Source: Duganella sp. CF458
GTDB taxonomy: Bacteria > Pseudomonadota > Gammaproteobacteria > Burkholderiales > Burkholderiaceae_D
Reading direction: 5' to 3'
DNA: 64,000 bases
NCBI RefSeq assembly: GCF_900113115.1
Contig: NZ_FOOF01000020.1
Span: 1 to 64,000, forward strand
Shown: positions 33,041 to 42,214 of the stretch, piece after piece
Position numbering within the stretch: position 1 is the first letter of the stretch
Layout of the letters: each line of letters begins with the position of its first letter
Notes under the pieces: model-generated
The model's input: only the letters and a program-made list of their open reading frames with translations
What the model was told of the DNA's origin: nothing
The model's database searches: none
Program-made: the position numbers and the translations under genes

Positions 33041-34161
33041 AGGCTCAGCAGGCTGCCGCTGCGGAACGGCTTGTTGCCCGCGATCTTGGCCACGTTCATG
33101 CCGCGGATGATGTAGCGGTGCGACAGGCGCGTGAACAGCACCCCATCCACTTCCGACTTCAGATGCGTGGTGTCGCCGCTGACCGGGTCTATCAGGTCGG
33201 CGATCACTTCGCCAGCGCGCACCAGCGCGCCGACTTCCTTCAGGTAGACCAGCAGGCCCGCATGTGGTGCGTCCAGGCGCTGGGTGCCTTCCAGCGGCAT
33301 CGGCGTGCAGCCCTGCTCCGGCACCTTGACTTCGCCCGCATCGACGATGCCGCGCACGTGCAGGTAGCCGATGATCGCGTCGGCATCGCGTGCCGCCAGT
33401 TCATAGTTGACTTCCACTTCGCCGCGCAGTTCGACCGTCGCCGCCATGCAGGCGGATGGAATCGGGTAGCCGGGACCGAAGTGTTCGGCCAGGTCCCACC
33501 ACAGGCGGCTGCAGGCCTCGTCGAACGGCTCGCCGCCGGCGCCGGTTGTGTGCAGCACTGCGCAAGCGCCCATCAGGTTGGCCAGCGGCTGCGCGCTTTC
33601 GCACAGCGAGGTGCCGACGTACAGGTGCAGTGCGCCCTCGTTCTCGCAATGCAGGTCGAGCACGATGTCGGCGTCGATGGCCATCGCAAACAGTGCCTTC
33701 TTGAGCGTGGCGGCATCCGAGTTGGGCTGCCATTGCCCGGCCAGCTCGCGCAGGTGGCGGCGGATGGTGCGCACGTTGGCGTCGGCATCGCTGCCCAGTT
33801 GCCCCTTCAGGAGGGTCGTGAGCTGCGCGAAATAATGCGGGTAGCCGCGGTTGAAATTGATGCCGGTGCTCAGGTCGAAACGCCCGAACGGACGTTCGTT
33901 GATGACTTGCGCCAACCCGATCGGGTTGGCCGCCGGCACCAGGATCACTTCGCCCTTCACCTTGCCTGCCGCTTCCAGCGCCTGCAGGCGCTGGCGCAGC
34001 TGCTGCGCCACCAGCATGGCCGGCACCTCGTCGGCATGCAGCGCCGCCTGGATATAGGCCTTGGGGCCGCCCGGCTTGCCAAAGTGGTAGCTGGTCAGTT
34101 CGTACTGCGCCGTGCCATGGGGCGCGGAGAGCGGGTGCTTGATGGTATCCATGTCTGTCAT
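33037..34161 (-). CDS. Succinylglutamate desuccinylase / aspartoacylase family deacylase
   Basis: 374 residues. M14-type zinc enzyme: AALHADEVPA gives the HxxE ligand pair, LDLHCENEGALH the third His, and the C-terminal part is a barrel-sandwich domain (LVYLKEVGALVRAGEVIADL). It removes acyl groups from acylated amino acids or peptides. It lies 1 bp after a YfcC transporter and in one run with a secreted hydrolase, so uptake and hydrolysis of an amide substrate is a reasonable inference. Confidence 0.85.
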   Translation of the reverse strand: MTDMDTIKHPLSAPHGTAQYELTSYHFGKPGGPKAYIQAALHADEVPAMLVAQQLRQRLQALEAAGKVKGEVILVPAANPIGLAQVINERPFGRFDLSTGINFNRGYPHYFAQLTTLLKGQLGSDADANVRTIRRHLRELAGQWQPNSDAATLKKALFAMAIDADIVLDLHCENEGALHLYVGTSLCESAQPLANLMGACAVLHTTGAGGEPFDEACSRLWWDLAEHFGPGYPIPSACMAATVELRGEVEVNYELAARDADAIIGYLHVRGIVDAGEVKVPEQGCTPMPLEGTQRLDAPHAGLLVYLKEVGALVRAGEVIADLIDPVSGDTTHLKSEVDGVLFTRLSHRYIIRGMNVAKIAGNKPFRSGSLLSL

Positions 34162-34162
34162 C

Positions 34163-35548
34163 CTACCAGTTCATGAGGCAAGGCGGCACCAGCAACACCA
34201 GCGCCAGGACGAGGTAAATCAACTGCAACGGCACCATCCAGCGCGCCCAGGTCAGCCACGGAATGCGCGCCAGCGCCAGCACGCCGACCGTGATACCGGA
34301 CGTCGGGATCATCGGCGTGGTGAACTCGCCGAACTGGAAAGCCAGGATCGCCGTCTGGCGCGAGACGCCGACCAGGTCGGCCAGCGGTGCCATGATCGGC
34401 ATGGTCAGCGCGGCCTGGCCGCTGCCGGAGTGGATGAAGAAGTTGATCACCGACTGGATCAGGAACATCTTCTGCGCCGCAAAGACTGGCGAGGAAGATG
34501 CCACCAGCGGCATCAGGCCATGCAGCATGGTATCGATGATATGGGCGTCGCGCGCCAGCACCATGGTGCCGCGGGCCAGCGCAATCACCAGGCCGGTGCC
34601 GACCAGGTCTTTGGCACCCTGCACGAAGGCGGCCACCGCCTCGTCGGAATCGAGGCGGCCGATCAGGGCCACCACGATGGTCATGGCCAGGAACAGCGCG
34701 CCGATCTCTTCGATGAACCAGCCGAACTTCACCACGCCGAACACCATGCCGCCCAACGAAGCGGCGAAGACCCACAATACCAGGCGATGGCGCGCGGTCA
34801 TGCCTTCAAAGCCGCCGAAATCGACCACGCCTTCGGCGCGCTTCTCGATGTCGAGCAGGTAGGTCGGGCTCTTTTCCGGGTGACGCTTGATGCGCGCGGC
34901 ATACCACATCAGGAAGATGATGGTGACGGCGGTAGCAATGAACCACACGATCACGCGGTAGCCGATGCCGGAGAATAGCGGCACGCCCGCGATGCCTTGC
35001 GCGATGCCGACGTTGAACGGGTTGAGAAAAGCGGCGCAGAAGCCGACCTGCGAGCCGAGGAAGGGAATCGATACGCCGGTGATGGTGTCATATCCAAGCG
35101 CCAGTGCCAGCGGCACGAAGATCAGGATGAAAGGGATCGCTTCCTCGTTCATGCCGAAGGTGGCGCCGCCGATCGAGAACAGCGTGACGAACACCGGGAT
35201 CAGGGCCACGCGCACCAGGTTCGAACGCGAGTGCGCCTTGGCGATCGACTTGATCATGGCGTCGATGGCCTGGGTCTTGTGCAGCACGTTGAAGGCACCG
35301 CCGGTCAACATCACAAATCCGATGATCAGTCCTGCTTCCGCGAAGCCCTTGATCGGCGCCATCAGCAACGCCGCCAGGCCCTGCGGCTTACTCTCGATGT
35401 AGTGGAAAGTGTCCGGGTCGACCAGTTGCTTGCCGTTGACCAGATGGGTCTCGTACTTGCCGCCCGGGACCAGCCAGGTCGCCAGCGCGATCAGCGCCAG
35501 GATCATGAACAGCAGGACGAAGGTATTGGGGAGTTTGAGCTTCTTCAT
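34163..35548 (-). CDS. YfcC family (basic amino-acid / C4-dicarboxylate-like) transporter
   Basis: 461 residues, about 11-12 transmembrane helices. PNTFVLLFMILALIALATWLVPGG, GATFGMNEEAIPFI and IHSGSGQAALTMPIMAPL are characteristic of YfcC/ArcD-like permeases. Its ATG overlaps the stop of the upstream hydrolase by 4 bp and its stop nearly touches the deacylase start: a three-gene operon. Confidence 0.88.
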   Translation of the reverse strand: MKKLKLPNTFVLLFMILALIALATWLVPGGKYETHLVNGKQLVDPDTFHYIESKPQGLAALLMAPIKGFAEAGLIIGFVMLTGGAFNVLHKTQAIDAMIKSIAKAHSRSNLVRVALIPVFVTLFSIGGATFGMNEEAIPFILIFVPLALALGYDTITGVSIPFLGSQVGFCAAFLNPFNVGIAQGIAGVPLFSGIGYRVIVWFIATAVTIIFLMWYAARIKRHPEKSPTYLLDIEKRAEGVVDFGGFEGMTARHRLVLWVFAASLGGMVFGVVKFGWFIEEIGALFLAMTIVVALIGRLDSDEAVAAFVQGAKDLVGTGLVIALARGTMVLARDAHIIDTMLHGLMPLVASSSPVFAAQKMFLIQSVINFFIHSGSGQAALTMPIMAPLADLVGVSRQTAILAFQFGEFTTPMIPTSGITVGVLALARIPWLTWARWMVPLQLIYLVLALVLLVPPCLMNW

Positions 35549-37590
35549 TGGTTCGGCAACAGGTAGTTGCAGCTTTGGTCGGCCGGGTCGCGGGCCAGGA
35601 TGCGGTCGTACAGGCCGGCGCGCTCGGTGACGGTGCGCTCGACGTCTTCCTGTAGCAGCAGGCGCGCGGCGACCTGGCGTGCGGCGGCGGCGCGGGTGGC
35701 GGCGATGAAGGCGTCGCGATTGGCGTAGCGGGCCTGAAGGCTGGGGCGCGGATCGTTGGCGGCCTTGCGTTCGGCTTCAGTGCGGGCGAATGGGACGAAG
35801 CTGCCGTCGTAGCGCGAGGTAGCCCAGGCGAAGCCTGTCTCCGGTGCGCGCAGGTTCCAGCCGGTGTGGGTGCCCAGCGGCGCCTGCATCTCCACCAGGC
35901 GCACCCCGCCGCGGTCGTTGCCGTCGGCATCCGGCGCCGGAACACGGGTTTCGAAAGCCATCTTCTGCGCCGCCGGCACCATGTCGGCAATGCCTTGCGA
36001 CAGGAAGCGCGCGCCGTGGTCGAGGCGCGGCTCGCGCAGGTTCTGTTCCGGCGGCGTCAGGCCCGGCACGGCGGGGAAAGCCTTACGGTAAGCCTCGACC
36101 GAAACCAGGGTGCCGTCTTCCAGGCGCGGATAGGCGCTGGCTGGAGGCGGCGTGCCTTTGCTGGTCCAGCCGTCCAGCGCCAGCATCAGGGCGCGCAACG
36201 GCAGGTAGTAGTTGGTGGGCGAAACGCAGGCCGTGAATGGGGCGCGGGTGGGCGAGCGGCCGACGTAGTGCTGGGCGCCCATCAGGCCGTACACGCGCAC
36301 ATTGGGTGCCGGTGCGGCGTCGCCCACACCGTCCGGCGCGGTGGTCAGCAGCGAGGCGCCGCGGTTCCAGAATTCCGCCGAGGTGTTGGCGATCAGGAGC
36401 TTGGGAACGCGGCCATGCTTGTCCTTCGCGTGATCCAGCGTGGAAGCCACGCGCCCGGTCACCGGATCGCGCGTCGGGGTGCTGGTAAACGGGAAGGAAT
36501 CGGTCGGGTAGTCGTGCTCTTCCAGCATCGAGGGGTGGCGCGTGACTTGCACGAAGCGGCTGTTGAAGCCGCCCGATCCGCCCGCGCCGGGCACTTCCAG
36601 CAAGGCGCCATCAAACACCATGCGGCCTTGCTCGTCGAGATTCAGTCCGTCATGCAGCATGCGGCCGATCAGGCGCGCCGACTGGCTGTAGCCGAACATC
36701 AGCACCGTCTTGGGCAGCGAAGCGCCTTCGACCTGGTTCTCGCGGAAATACGCCAACAGGTCGCGGATACCGGCCAGGCCGGCGCCGGTCACGCGCGGAT
36801 CTTTCGCCTCATAGCGCACTTCATAGATGGTGCCGGGCTGGAAGCCGCCCTGCAGCTTGATGCGGCCCGGGCCGCCCGGCTGCTCCGGCGCCACGAATTC
36901 CCAGCGATTGCGCTCGACCGGGCGGCGCATGTCGCCCTGGCGGGTGCGCTCCGTCAGCACGGCTTCCGGGTCGTTCGGGGTGGCTGGCTCGTAGCCGATG
37001 CCGCGCAGGCCGGCGTAGCTTGCCACCTCCGTGGCGGCGTCGACGATGAACTCATTGGCCGACATGCCACGCGGGCCTTTTACCACGGGCGCCTTGAAGA
37101 CCAGCGGCCGCACGCCGGCCGGCGATGGCGCCACGTCCCAGGTCCAGGCCGAGAACAGCATGCTGAAACCATGCCGCATCATGAAGCCGTCGCCGGCATC
37201 TTCCGCCGTGGTAGGGTCGTTGTTCTTCGGTGCCTTGCCATTCAGCTGGCCGAGCACGACGATGTTGCCGCGGTTGTTGACGTCGTACACCAGGGTGCCG
37301 GTCTTGCCGCTCGCAGGACGCAGCAGCACGAACTCGCTGGAGAAGCGCACCATGCCGCGCTTGTCGCGCGGCGCGCGTTTCAGGTCGACGATAGGCAGGT
37401 TGGCGGAGGCCTTGGGGTTGAGCGAGAAGTAGGCGATGCCGCGCAGCTTTTCGTACTCGCCGGCTTCGCCGAACTTGACGCCCGGCGCGAACGGCACGCG
37501 TTCGGTGATCTCGATGCGATCGACTGCGGCCTGCGATGCGCCGGCTACAAGCATGGTGGCAGCAATCGCCGCCCAGCGGGATTTCTTCAT
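35545..37590 (-). CDS. Secreted alpha/beta hydrolase domain-containing protein
   Basis: 681 residues from ATG 37590 with signal peptide MKKSRWAAIAATMLVAGASQA; the longer frame only reads the opposite strand of topB's repetitive tail. The nucleophile elbow MFGYSQSARLIGRML (Ser near 300) and the large two-part alpha/beta hydrolase domain with the N-terminal VDRIEITERVPFAPGVKFG block are typical of a family of periplasmic hydrolases of unknown substrate. First gene of the operon with the YfcC transporter and the AstE-like deacylase. Confidence 0.85.
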   Translation of the reverse strand: MKKSRWAAIAATMLVAGASQAAVDRIEITERVPFAPGVKFGEAGEYEKLRGIAYFSLNPKASANLPIVDLKRAPRDKRGMVRFSSEFVLLRPASGKTGTLVYDVNNRGNIVVLGQLNGKAPKNNDPTTAEDAGDGFMMRHGFSMLFSAWTWDVAPSPAGVRPLVFKAPVVKGPRGMSANEFIVDAATEVASYAGLRGIGYEPATPNDPEAVLTERTRQGDMRRPVERNRWEFVAPEQPGGPGRIKLQGGFQPGTIYEVRYEAKDPRVTGAGLAGIRDLLAYFRENQVEGASLPKTVLMFGYSQSARLIGRMLHDGLNLDEQGRMVFDGALLEVPGAGGSGGFNSRFVQVTRHPSMLEEHDYPTDSFPFTSTPTRDPVTGRVASTLDHAKDKHGRVPKLLIANTSAEFWNRGASLLTTAPDGVGDAAPAPNVRVYGLMGAQHYVGRSPTRAPFTACVSPTNYYLPLRALMLALDGWTSKGTPPPASAYPRLEDGTLVSVEAYRKAFPAVPGLTPPEQNLREPRLDHGARFLSQGIADMVPAAQKMAFETRVPAPDADGNDRGGVRLVEMQAPLGTHTGWNLRAPETGFAWATSRYDGSFVPFARTEAERKAANDPRPSLQARYANRDAFIAATRAAAARQVAARLLLQEDVERTVTERAGLYDRILARDPADQSCNYLLPNQ

Positions 37591-37604
37591 GTACTCGAAC
37601 AAAG

Positions 37605-37630
37605 TAAAACGGGACCGCGCGGGTCCCGTT
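37605..37630 (-). terminator. Terminator after topB
   Basis: Minus-strand stem AACGGGACC / GGTCCCGTT (37630-37622 and 37616-37608) with a 5-nt loop followed by TTTTAC, just past the topB stop and before the secreted hydrolase start. Confidence 0.75.
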
Positions 37631-37633
37631 GGT

Positions 37634-40318
37634 TTATTCCGCTGCCGCGGTTTTCTTGGCAGCTGCCTTTTTCGCTGCCGGCTTTTTGGCTGCAGCTTTT
37701 TTGGCTGGCGCCTTTTTGGCTGGTGCTTTTTTGGCGGCTGCTTTCTTGGCGGCCGGCTTGGCGGCTGCCGGTGCTGCCTCGGCCGCGCCTTCCGCGCCGT
37801 CGCCCTTCGCTGCCGTTTTCTTGGCCGCGCCCGGCTTGGCCTTGCGCTCTTCAAACTCGAAGCTGATCTTGCCGTCCTTGCCGCGTACCAGGAAGGCCTT
37901 GAACGGCCGGCGGGTACGCTGCGAGATGAAGCCCGGCAGCAGGTCGGTCTTGCCTTCGTTGAGCAGCTTGGCCATCTGCTCCGGCAGGATCTCCTGTTGC
38001 AGGATGATGCGGCTGGAACGGAAGTCGCAAGTCTTTGGCTTGGCTACCTGGTTTTCGCAGGTATAGGCCAGGCCCATCTCGTACACGCCGCCGGCGCATT
38101 TCGGGCACGGGCCAAGCGAAGTCTGTCCGGTGAAGTCGACGCCTTCGCCGTCTTCCCCTTCCTCATCGTTCTGGCCGAAGTCGAACTCCAGCTTGAAGTT
38201 CTTGATTTCCTCGTCCTTCACGATGCGCAGGATCGCCGCGAACGGACGGCCCATCTTCGAGCGGAAGCCTTGCAGCGGCCCGATGGTACGGTCGCGCAGC
38301 AGTTGTTCCACTTCCTCGATTTCGAACTGGCGGCCGCCAGGCACCTTGGTCATCGAGAACTCGCACTTGGTGCAGGCGAAACGGCGGTAGTTTTCCTTGA
38401 CCACGCCGCTGCAGTTCGGGCACGGCGTCTGGAGCGTCGCGTAATCGCCTGGGATGGTGTCGTTATCGTATTCCTTGGCGCGCTTGACGATGATCTGGGT
38501 CATCTGGGCGATTTCACGCATGAATTCTTCACGCGAGATCTTGCCCTTCTCCATCTGCGACAGCTTGTATTCCCACTCGCCGGTCAGTTCCGGCGCGGTC
38601 AGTTCGCTGACACCCAGCCCGCGCAGCAGCGTCATGAGCTGGAACGCTTTCGCGGTCGGCATCATCTCGCGGCCTTCGCGCAGCAGGTATTTCTCGCCCA
38701 GCAGGCCCTCGATGATGGCTGCGCGGGTGGCCGGCGTACCCAGGCCCTTGCCGGCCATGGCGTCGCGCAGTTCGTCGGAGTCGACCAGCTTGCCGGCGCC
38801 TTCCATTGCCGACAGCAGCGTCGCTTCGGTATAGCGTGCAGGCGGTTTGGTCACCAGGCCGTTGGGCGTGACTTTCTCGGTCAGGACTTTTTCGCCCTTG
38901 GCCACCGGCACCAGGTTGCCGCCGCTGCCTTCCTTCTCGTCGTCGCCCGCGGCATCCTTGCCGTAGATCGCCAGCCAGCCCGGATTGGTCATCACCTTGC
39001 CTTCGGTCTTGAACTGGTGGCCGGCGACTTCGGTGAAGCGGGTGGTGACCAGGAATTCCGCGGCCGGGAAGAACACCGCCATGAAGCGGCGGGTGACCAG
39101 GTCGTACAGCTTCTGTTCCGGTTCGCTCAGGTTCTTCGGCACGATGCCGGTCGGGATGATCGCGAAGTGGTCGCTGATCTTGGTGTTGTCGAAGATGCGC
39201 TTGTTCGGCTTGACCCAGCCCTTGTCCAGGATCTGCTTGGCGAACTGGTTGTAGTTATTGCTTCCCTTGAGAACCTCCAGCGTATCCTTCACGGTCGGCA
39301 GGTAGTCTTCCGGCAGGTGGCGCGAATCGGTACGCGGGTAAGTCAGCACCTTGTGCTTTTCGTACAGCGCCTGCGCCAGGCCCAGGGTGTTCTTGGCCGA
39401 GAAGCCGAAGCGCGAGTTGGCTTCGCGCTGCAGCGAGGTCAGGTCGAACAGGCCGGGCGACATCGAGGTGGTCGGCTTGGACTCCTCGGTGACGTTGCCT
39501 TGCTTGCCCCGGCAAGCCAGCGCGATCGTATCGGCGGCGGTCTTGCTCCACAGGCGCTCCGCGCGCTTCTCCGGATCGTTCTCGTCTTTCTTGAAGCTGG
39601 TGTCCAGCCAGCGGCCTTCATAGATGCCGGCGGCGCACACGAACTCGGCGCGCACTTCCCAGTAATCGCGCGAGACGAAGCTCTTGATCTTCTCTTCGCG
39701 CTCGACCACGATCGACAGGGTCGGCGTCTGCACGCGGCCCACGGTGGTCAGGTAGAAGCCGCCCTCTTTCGAGTTGAAGGCAGTCATGGCGCGGGTGCCG
39801 TTGATGCCGATCAGCCAGTCCGCTTCCGAGCGGCAGCGCGCGGCATCGGCCAGCGGCAGCATTTCGTCGTCGCTGCGCAGGTGGGTGAAGCCGTCGCGAA
39901 TCGCGGTCGGCGTCATCGATTGCAGCCACAGGCGCTTGACCGGCTGCTTGGCTTTCGCATTCTGCGCGATCAGGCGGAAGATCAGTTCACCTTCGCGGCC
40001 CGCGTCGCATGCGTTGATCAGGGTGGTGACGTCCTTGCGCTTGATCAGCTTGTTCAGCACCTTGAGGCGCGATTCGGTCTTGGCGATCGGGTTCAGCGCA
40101 AAGTACGGCGGGATCATCGGCAAATGGGTGAAGGTCCATTTGCCGCGCTTGACGTCGTGCTCTTCCGGCACGGCGATTTCCAGCAGGTGACCCACCGCGG
40201 AAGACAGCACGTAGTCGTCGGATTCGAAATACTCATCGTGCTTGCTGAAGCCGCCAAGGGCTTTCGCGATGTCGTTCGCGACAGAAGGTTTCTCAGCGAT
40301 GATGAGGGCTTTACTCAT
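37634..40318 (-). CDS. topB: DNA topoisomerase III
   Basis: 894 residues from ATG 40318 (MSKALIIAEKPSVA). TOPRIM domain with the acidic DAGREGELIF, catalytic Tyr327 in TYPRTDSRHL, then two C4 zinc-ribbon blocks (CPNCSGVVKENYRRFACTKC near 650 and CPKCAGGVYEMGLAYTC near 755). The last about 60 residues are a histone-H1-like Lys/Ala/Pro tail of KKAAAKKAPAKKA repeats that should increase DNA affinity. Type IA enzyme that decatenates DNA. First in the minus-strand run after smg and dprA. Confidence 0.96.
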   Translation of the reverse strand: MSKALIIAEKPSVANDIAKALGGFSKHDEYFESDDYVLSSAVGHLLEIAVPEEHDVKRGKWTFTHLPMIPPYFALNPIAKTESRLKVLNKLIKRKDVTTLINACDAGREGELIFRLIAQNAKAKQPVKRLWLQSMTPTAIRDGFTHLRSDDEMLPLADAARCRSEADWLIGINGTRAMTAFNSKEGGFYLTTVGRVQTPTLSIVVEREEKIKSFVSRDYWEVRAEFVCAAGIYEGRWLDTSFKKDENDPEKRAERLWSKTAADTIALACRGKQGNVTEESKPTTSMSPGLFDLTSLQREANSRFGFSAKNTLGLAQALYEKHKVLTYPRTDSRHLPEDYLPTVKDTLEVLKGSNNYNQFAKQILDKGWVKPNKRIFDNTKISDHFAIIPTGIVPKNLSEPEQKLYDLVTRRFMAVFFPAAEFLVTTRFTEVAGHQFKTEGKVMTNPGWLAIYGKDAAGDDEKEGSGGNLVPVAKGEKVLTEKVTPNGLVTKPPARYTEATLLSAMEGAGKLVDSDELRDAMAGKGLGTPATRAAIIEGLLGEKYLLREGREMMPTAKAFQLMTLLRGLGVSELTAPELTGEWEYKLSQMEKGKISREEFMREIAQMTQIIVKRAKEYDNDTIPGDYATLQTPCPNCSGVVKENYRRFACTKCEFSMTKVPGGRQFEIEEVEQLLRDRTIGPLQGFRSKMGRPFAAILRIVKDEEIKNFKLEFDFGQNDEEGEDGEGVDFTGQTSLGPCPKCAGGVYEMGLAYTCENQVAKPKTCDFRSSRIILQQEILPEQMAKLLNEGKTDLLPGFISQRTRRPFKAFLVRGKDGKISFEFEERKAKPGAAKKTAAKGDGAEGAAEAAPAAAKPAAKKAAAKKAPAKKAPAKKAAAKKPAAKKAAAKKTAAAE

Positions 40319-40465
40319 ATTTATAGTTCTCGTCGGTGTATGCGGCAGCGCGCATAATACAACATTCGCAAGTAAGCGCTGGCTTGCGGCTTCGTATGAA
40401 AGCCACAATGCTGCAAATATTATTACGGAAACGGCCGGCGTTGGGCAACGCCGGCAAGAGTGTGC

Positions 40466-40930
40466 TTAGTGCAACAGGCGCGGCGCCTGGTCTTCTTCGG
40501 CGCCAAACAGGTCGTCGAACATCAGGGCGTCCGGCTCCTTGCCCTGGCTCCACAGCAGCATCAGTACGATGATCTTCAGCTTGCCCAGCGACACCGGGGC
40601 CTCGTCCAGCGCCAGGGCGCGTTCGATGACGATTTCCCGTTGCAACGGGGACAGCAGGCCGGCGCTCTCCAGGAACTGGATGAAACCGACAGCAGGGGCG
40701 CCCAGTACGTCCAACTCCTGGCGCACGTAGAAGCGCGTGCCAGAAGATGCGGCCGTCAGCGACTGCTCGACGCCAGCCATGGCGGCGAGGTCATTCAGCC
40801 AGACCAGCGCCTCGGAAATCTCGACGTCGTCAAAACCGACTGCGGAGAGTTTCTTTGCCAATGCTGCGGGTTCAGGGCAGGCATCAGGGCGGTAATAGGT
40901 CTCGTACAGGTAAACCAGGATGTCAAACAT
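40466..40930 (-). CDS. smg: Smg family protein (DUF494)
   Basis: 154 residues. MFDILVYLYETYYRPDACP and the C-terminal GKLKIIVLMLLWSQG are diagnostic of the Smg/DUF494 family, found beside dprA in many Proteobacteria. Function unknown. Between dprA (49-bp gap) and topB (147-bp gap). Confidence 0.93.
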   Translation of the reverse strand: MFDILVYLYETYYRPDACPEPAALAKKLSAVGFDDVEISEALVWLNDLAAMAGVEQSLTAASSGTRFYVRQELDVLGAPAVGFIQFLESAGLLSPLQREIVIERALALDEAPVSLGKLKIIVLMLLWSQGKEPDALMFDDLFGAEEDQAPRLLH

Positions 40931-40979
40931 GGCGCTACTTTAGCAGCATCTGTGAGCCGGGCACAAGCATAACGGCGGT

Positions 40980-42209
40980 TCAGGAGCCTTTCAGGCGCTG
41001 GAAAGCGCCGCCCGGCAGCCTTTCCACCACACCCGCCAGCTCGAGGGCAAGCAAGCTTGCCTGCATGTCACTTGGCGGAAGTTGCAACCTTATAGCAAGC
41101 TCATCGGCGCCGATCGGATCATGGCCGAGGGCGGCCAACAACCAGCCCGCCGCCTGGTCCATTTGCACCGCCGCCTGGTCCGGCATGGCCAAGCCCAGGT
41201 CTTCCATCAGGTGCTCGGGCGTGGCGACCAGGCGCGCGCCTTCCCTGATCAGCGCATGGCAGCCGACCGATTGCGGCGACAAGATGGAGCCGGGCAGCAC
41301 GAACACTTCGCGGCCGGCGTTGATAGCCGCATGGGCCGTGATCAGGGAGCCGGAGCGCGCGGCCGCTTCGATCACCAGCGTGGCGCGGGTCATGCCCGCG
41401 ATGATGCGGTTGCGAATCGGGAAGTGCTCGGCCCGCGCCGCCGTGCCAAGGACAAATTCGCTGAGCAGGCAGCCCTGTTCCGCGATGCGGTGCGCCAGGG
41501 CCGCGTTGCGGCGTGGGTAGATGCGGTCGATGCCGGTGCCGATCACGGCCACGGTACGGCCCGGCCCTTCCAGGCCGCCTTCGTGCGCGGCAGCATCGAT
41601 GCCAAGGGCCAGGCCGGAGACCACCGTCATGCCGGCATCGCTCAGCACCCGTGCGAACTGGCGTGCGTTGGAGCGGCCTTGCACGGTGCCGTTGCGAGCG
41701 CCCACTACCGCGACCGACTCGCACTGGAGCAGCGCCAGCTCGCCTTTGGCGTACAGCAGCAGCGGCGGATCGGCGATGTGCCGCAAGGTCGGCGGGTACT
41801 CCGGGTCGCCGAACAGGACCAGGTGATTGCCGGGCTGCGCAGCCCACGCCAGGGAAGCCTGCGCCATGGCGCGCAGGCGCTCGGGCATGGGGCCGGCAAG
41901 GCAGCGTGCCGCCGCAATCGAGATGTCGTCTTCGTCATCGCCGGCCGGGCGCTGCCCGCTACGCACGATGCCGGCATCGGCGTGGTCCAGCATGCGCAAT
42001 GGCAGCGGCGCGGCATCATCCTGTGCGGGTGGCGCGGCGAGGCGGGCATTGGCGGCGGTGAAGACGGCTTGGGGAGAGAGGTACTGCTGGAGCAGCTTGC
42101 TGGCTGCGTGGCGGCCGACGCCTGGCGTGTTCGCCAGGCGCAGCCACATCGCCAGGCTCTCGGAGTCCTGGCGGGCGGGGTTTGGGGCATCCGTGACTTG
42201 CACGGCCAT
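40980..42209 (-). CDS. dprA: DNA-processing protein DprA
   Basis: 409 residues. N-terminal SAM-like helices (LANTPGVGRHAASKLL), the Rossmann DprA core (VGARNGTVQGRSNARQFAR, GLALGIDAAAHEGGL, GTGIDRIYPRRN) and a C-terminal winged helix (GADELAIRLQLPPSDMQASL). DprA loads RecA on incoming single strands during natural transformation. An Ala/Pro/Glu/Asp-rich insertion near 55-100 makes it longer than the basic form. 5 bp downstream of the LysM gene. Confidence 0.94.
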   Translation of the reverse strand: MAVQVTDAPNPARQDSESLAMWLRLANTPGVGRHAASKLLQQYLSPQAVFTAANARLAAPPAQDDAAPLPLRMLDHADAGIVRSGQRPAGDDEDDISIAAARCLAGPMPERLRAMAQASLAWAAQPGNHLVLFGDPEYPPTLRHIADPPLLLYAKGELALLQCESVAVVGARNGTVQGRSNARQFARVLSDAGMTVVSGLALGIDAAAHEGGLEGPGRTVAVIGTGIDRIYPRRNAALAHRIAEQGCLLSEFVLGTAARAEHFPIRNRIIAGMTRATLVIEAAARSGSLITAHAAINAGREVFVLPGSILSPQSVGCHALIREGARLVATPEHLMEDLGLAMPDQAAVQMDQAAGWLLAALGHDPIGADELAIRLQLPPSDMQASLLALELAGVVERLPGGAFQRLKGS

Positions 42210-42214
42210 GGGAT

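Noticed and set aside
37590..37854. Arg/Lys/Pro-rich N-terminal extension of the secreted hydrolase
   Set aside because: It is the antisense-frame translation of the repetitive topB tail, and the signal peptide begins at 37590.
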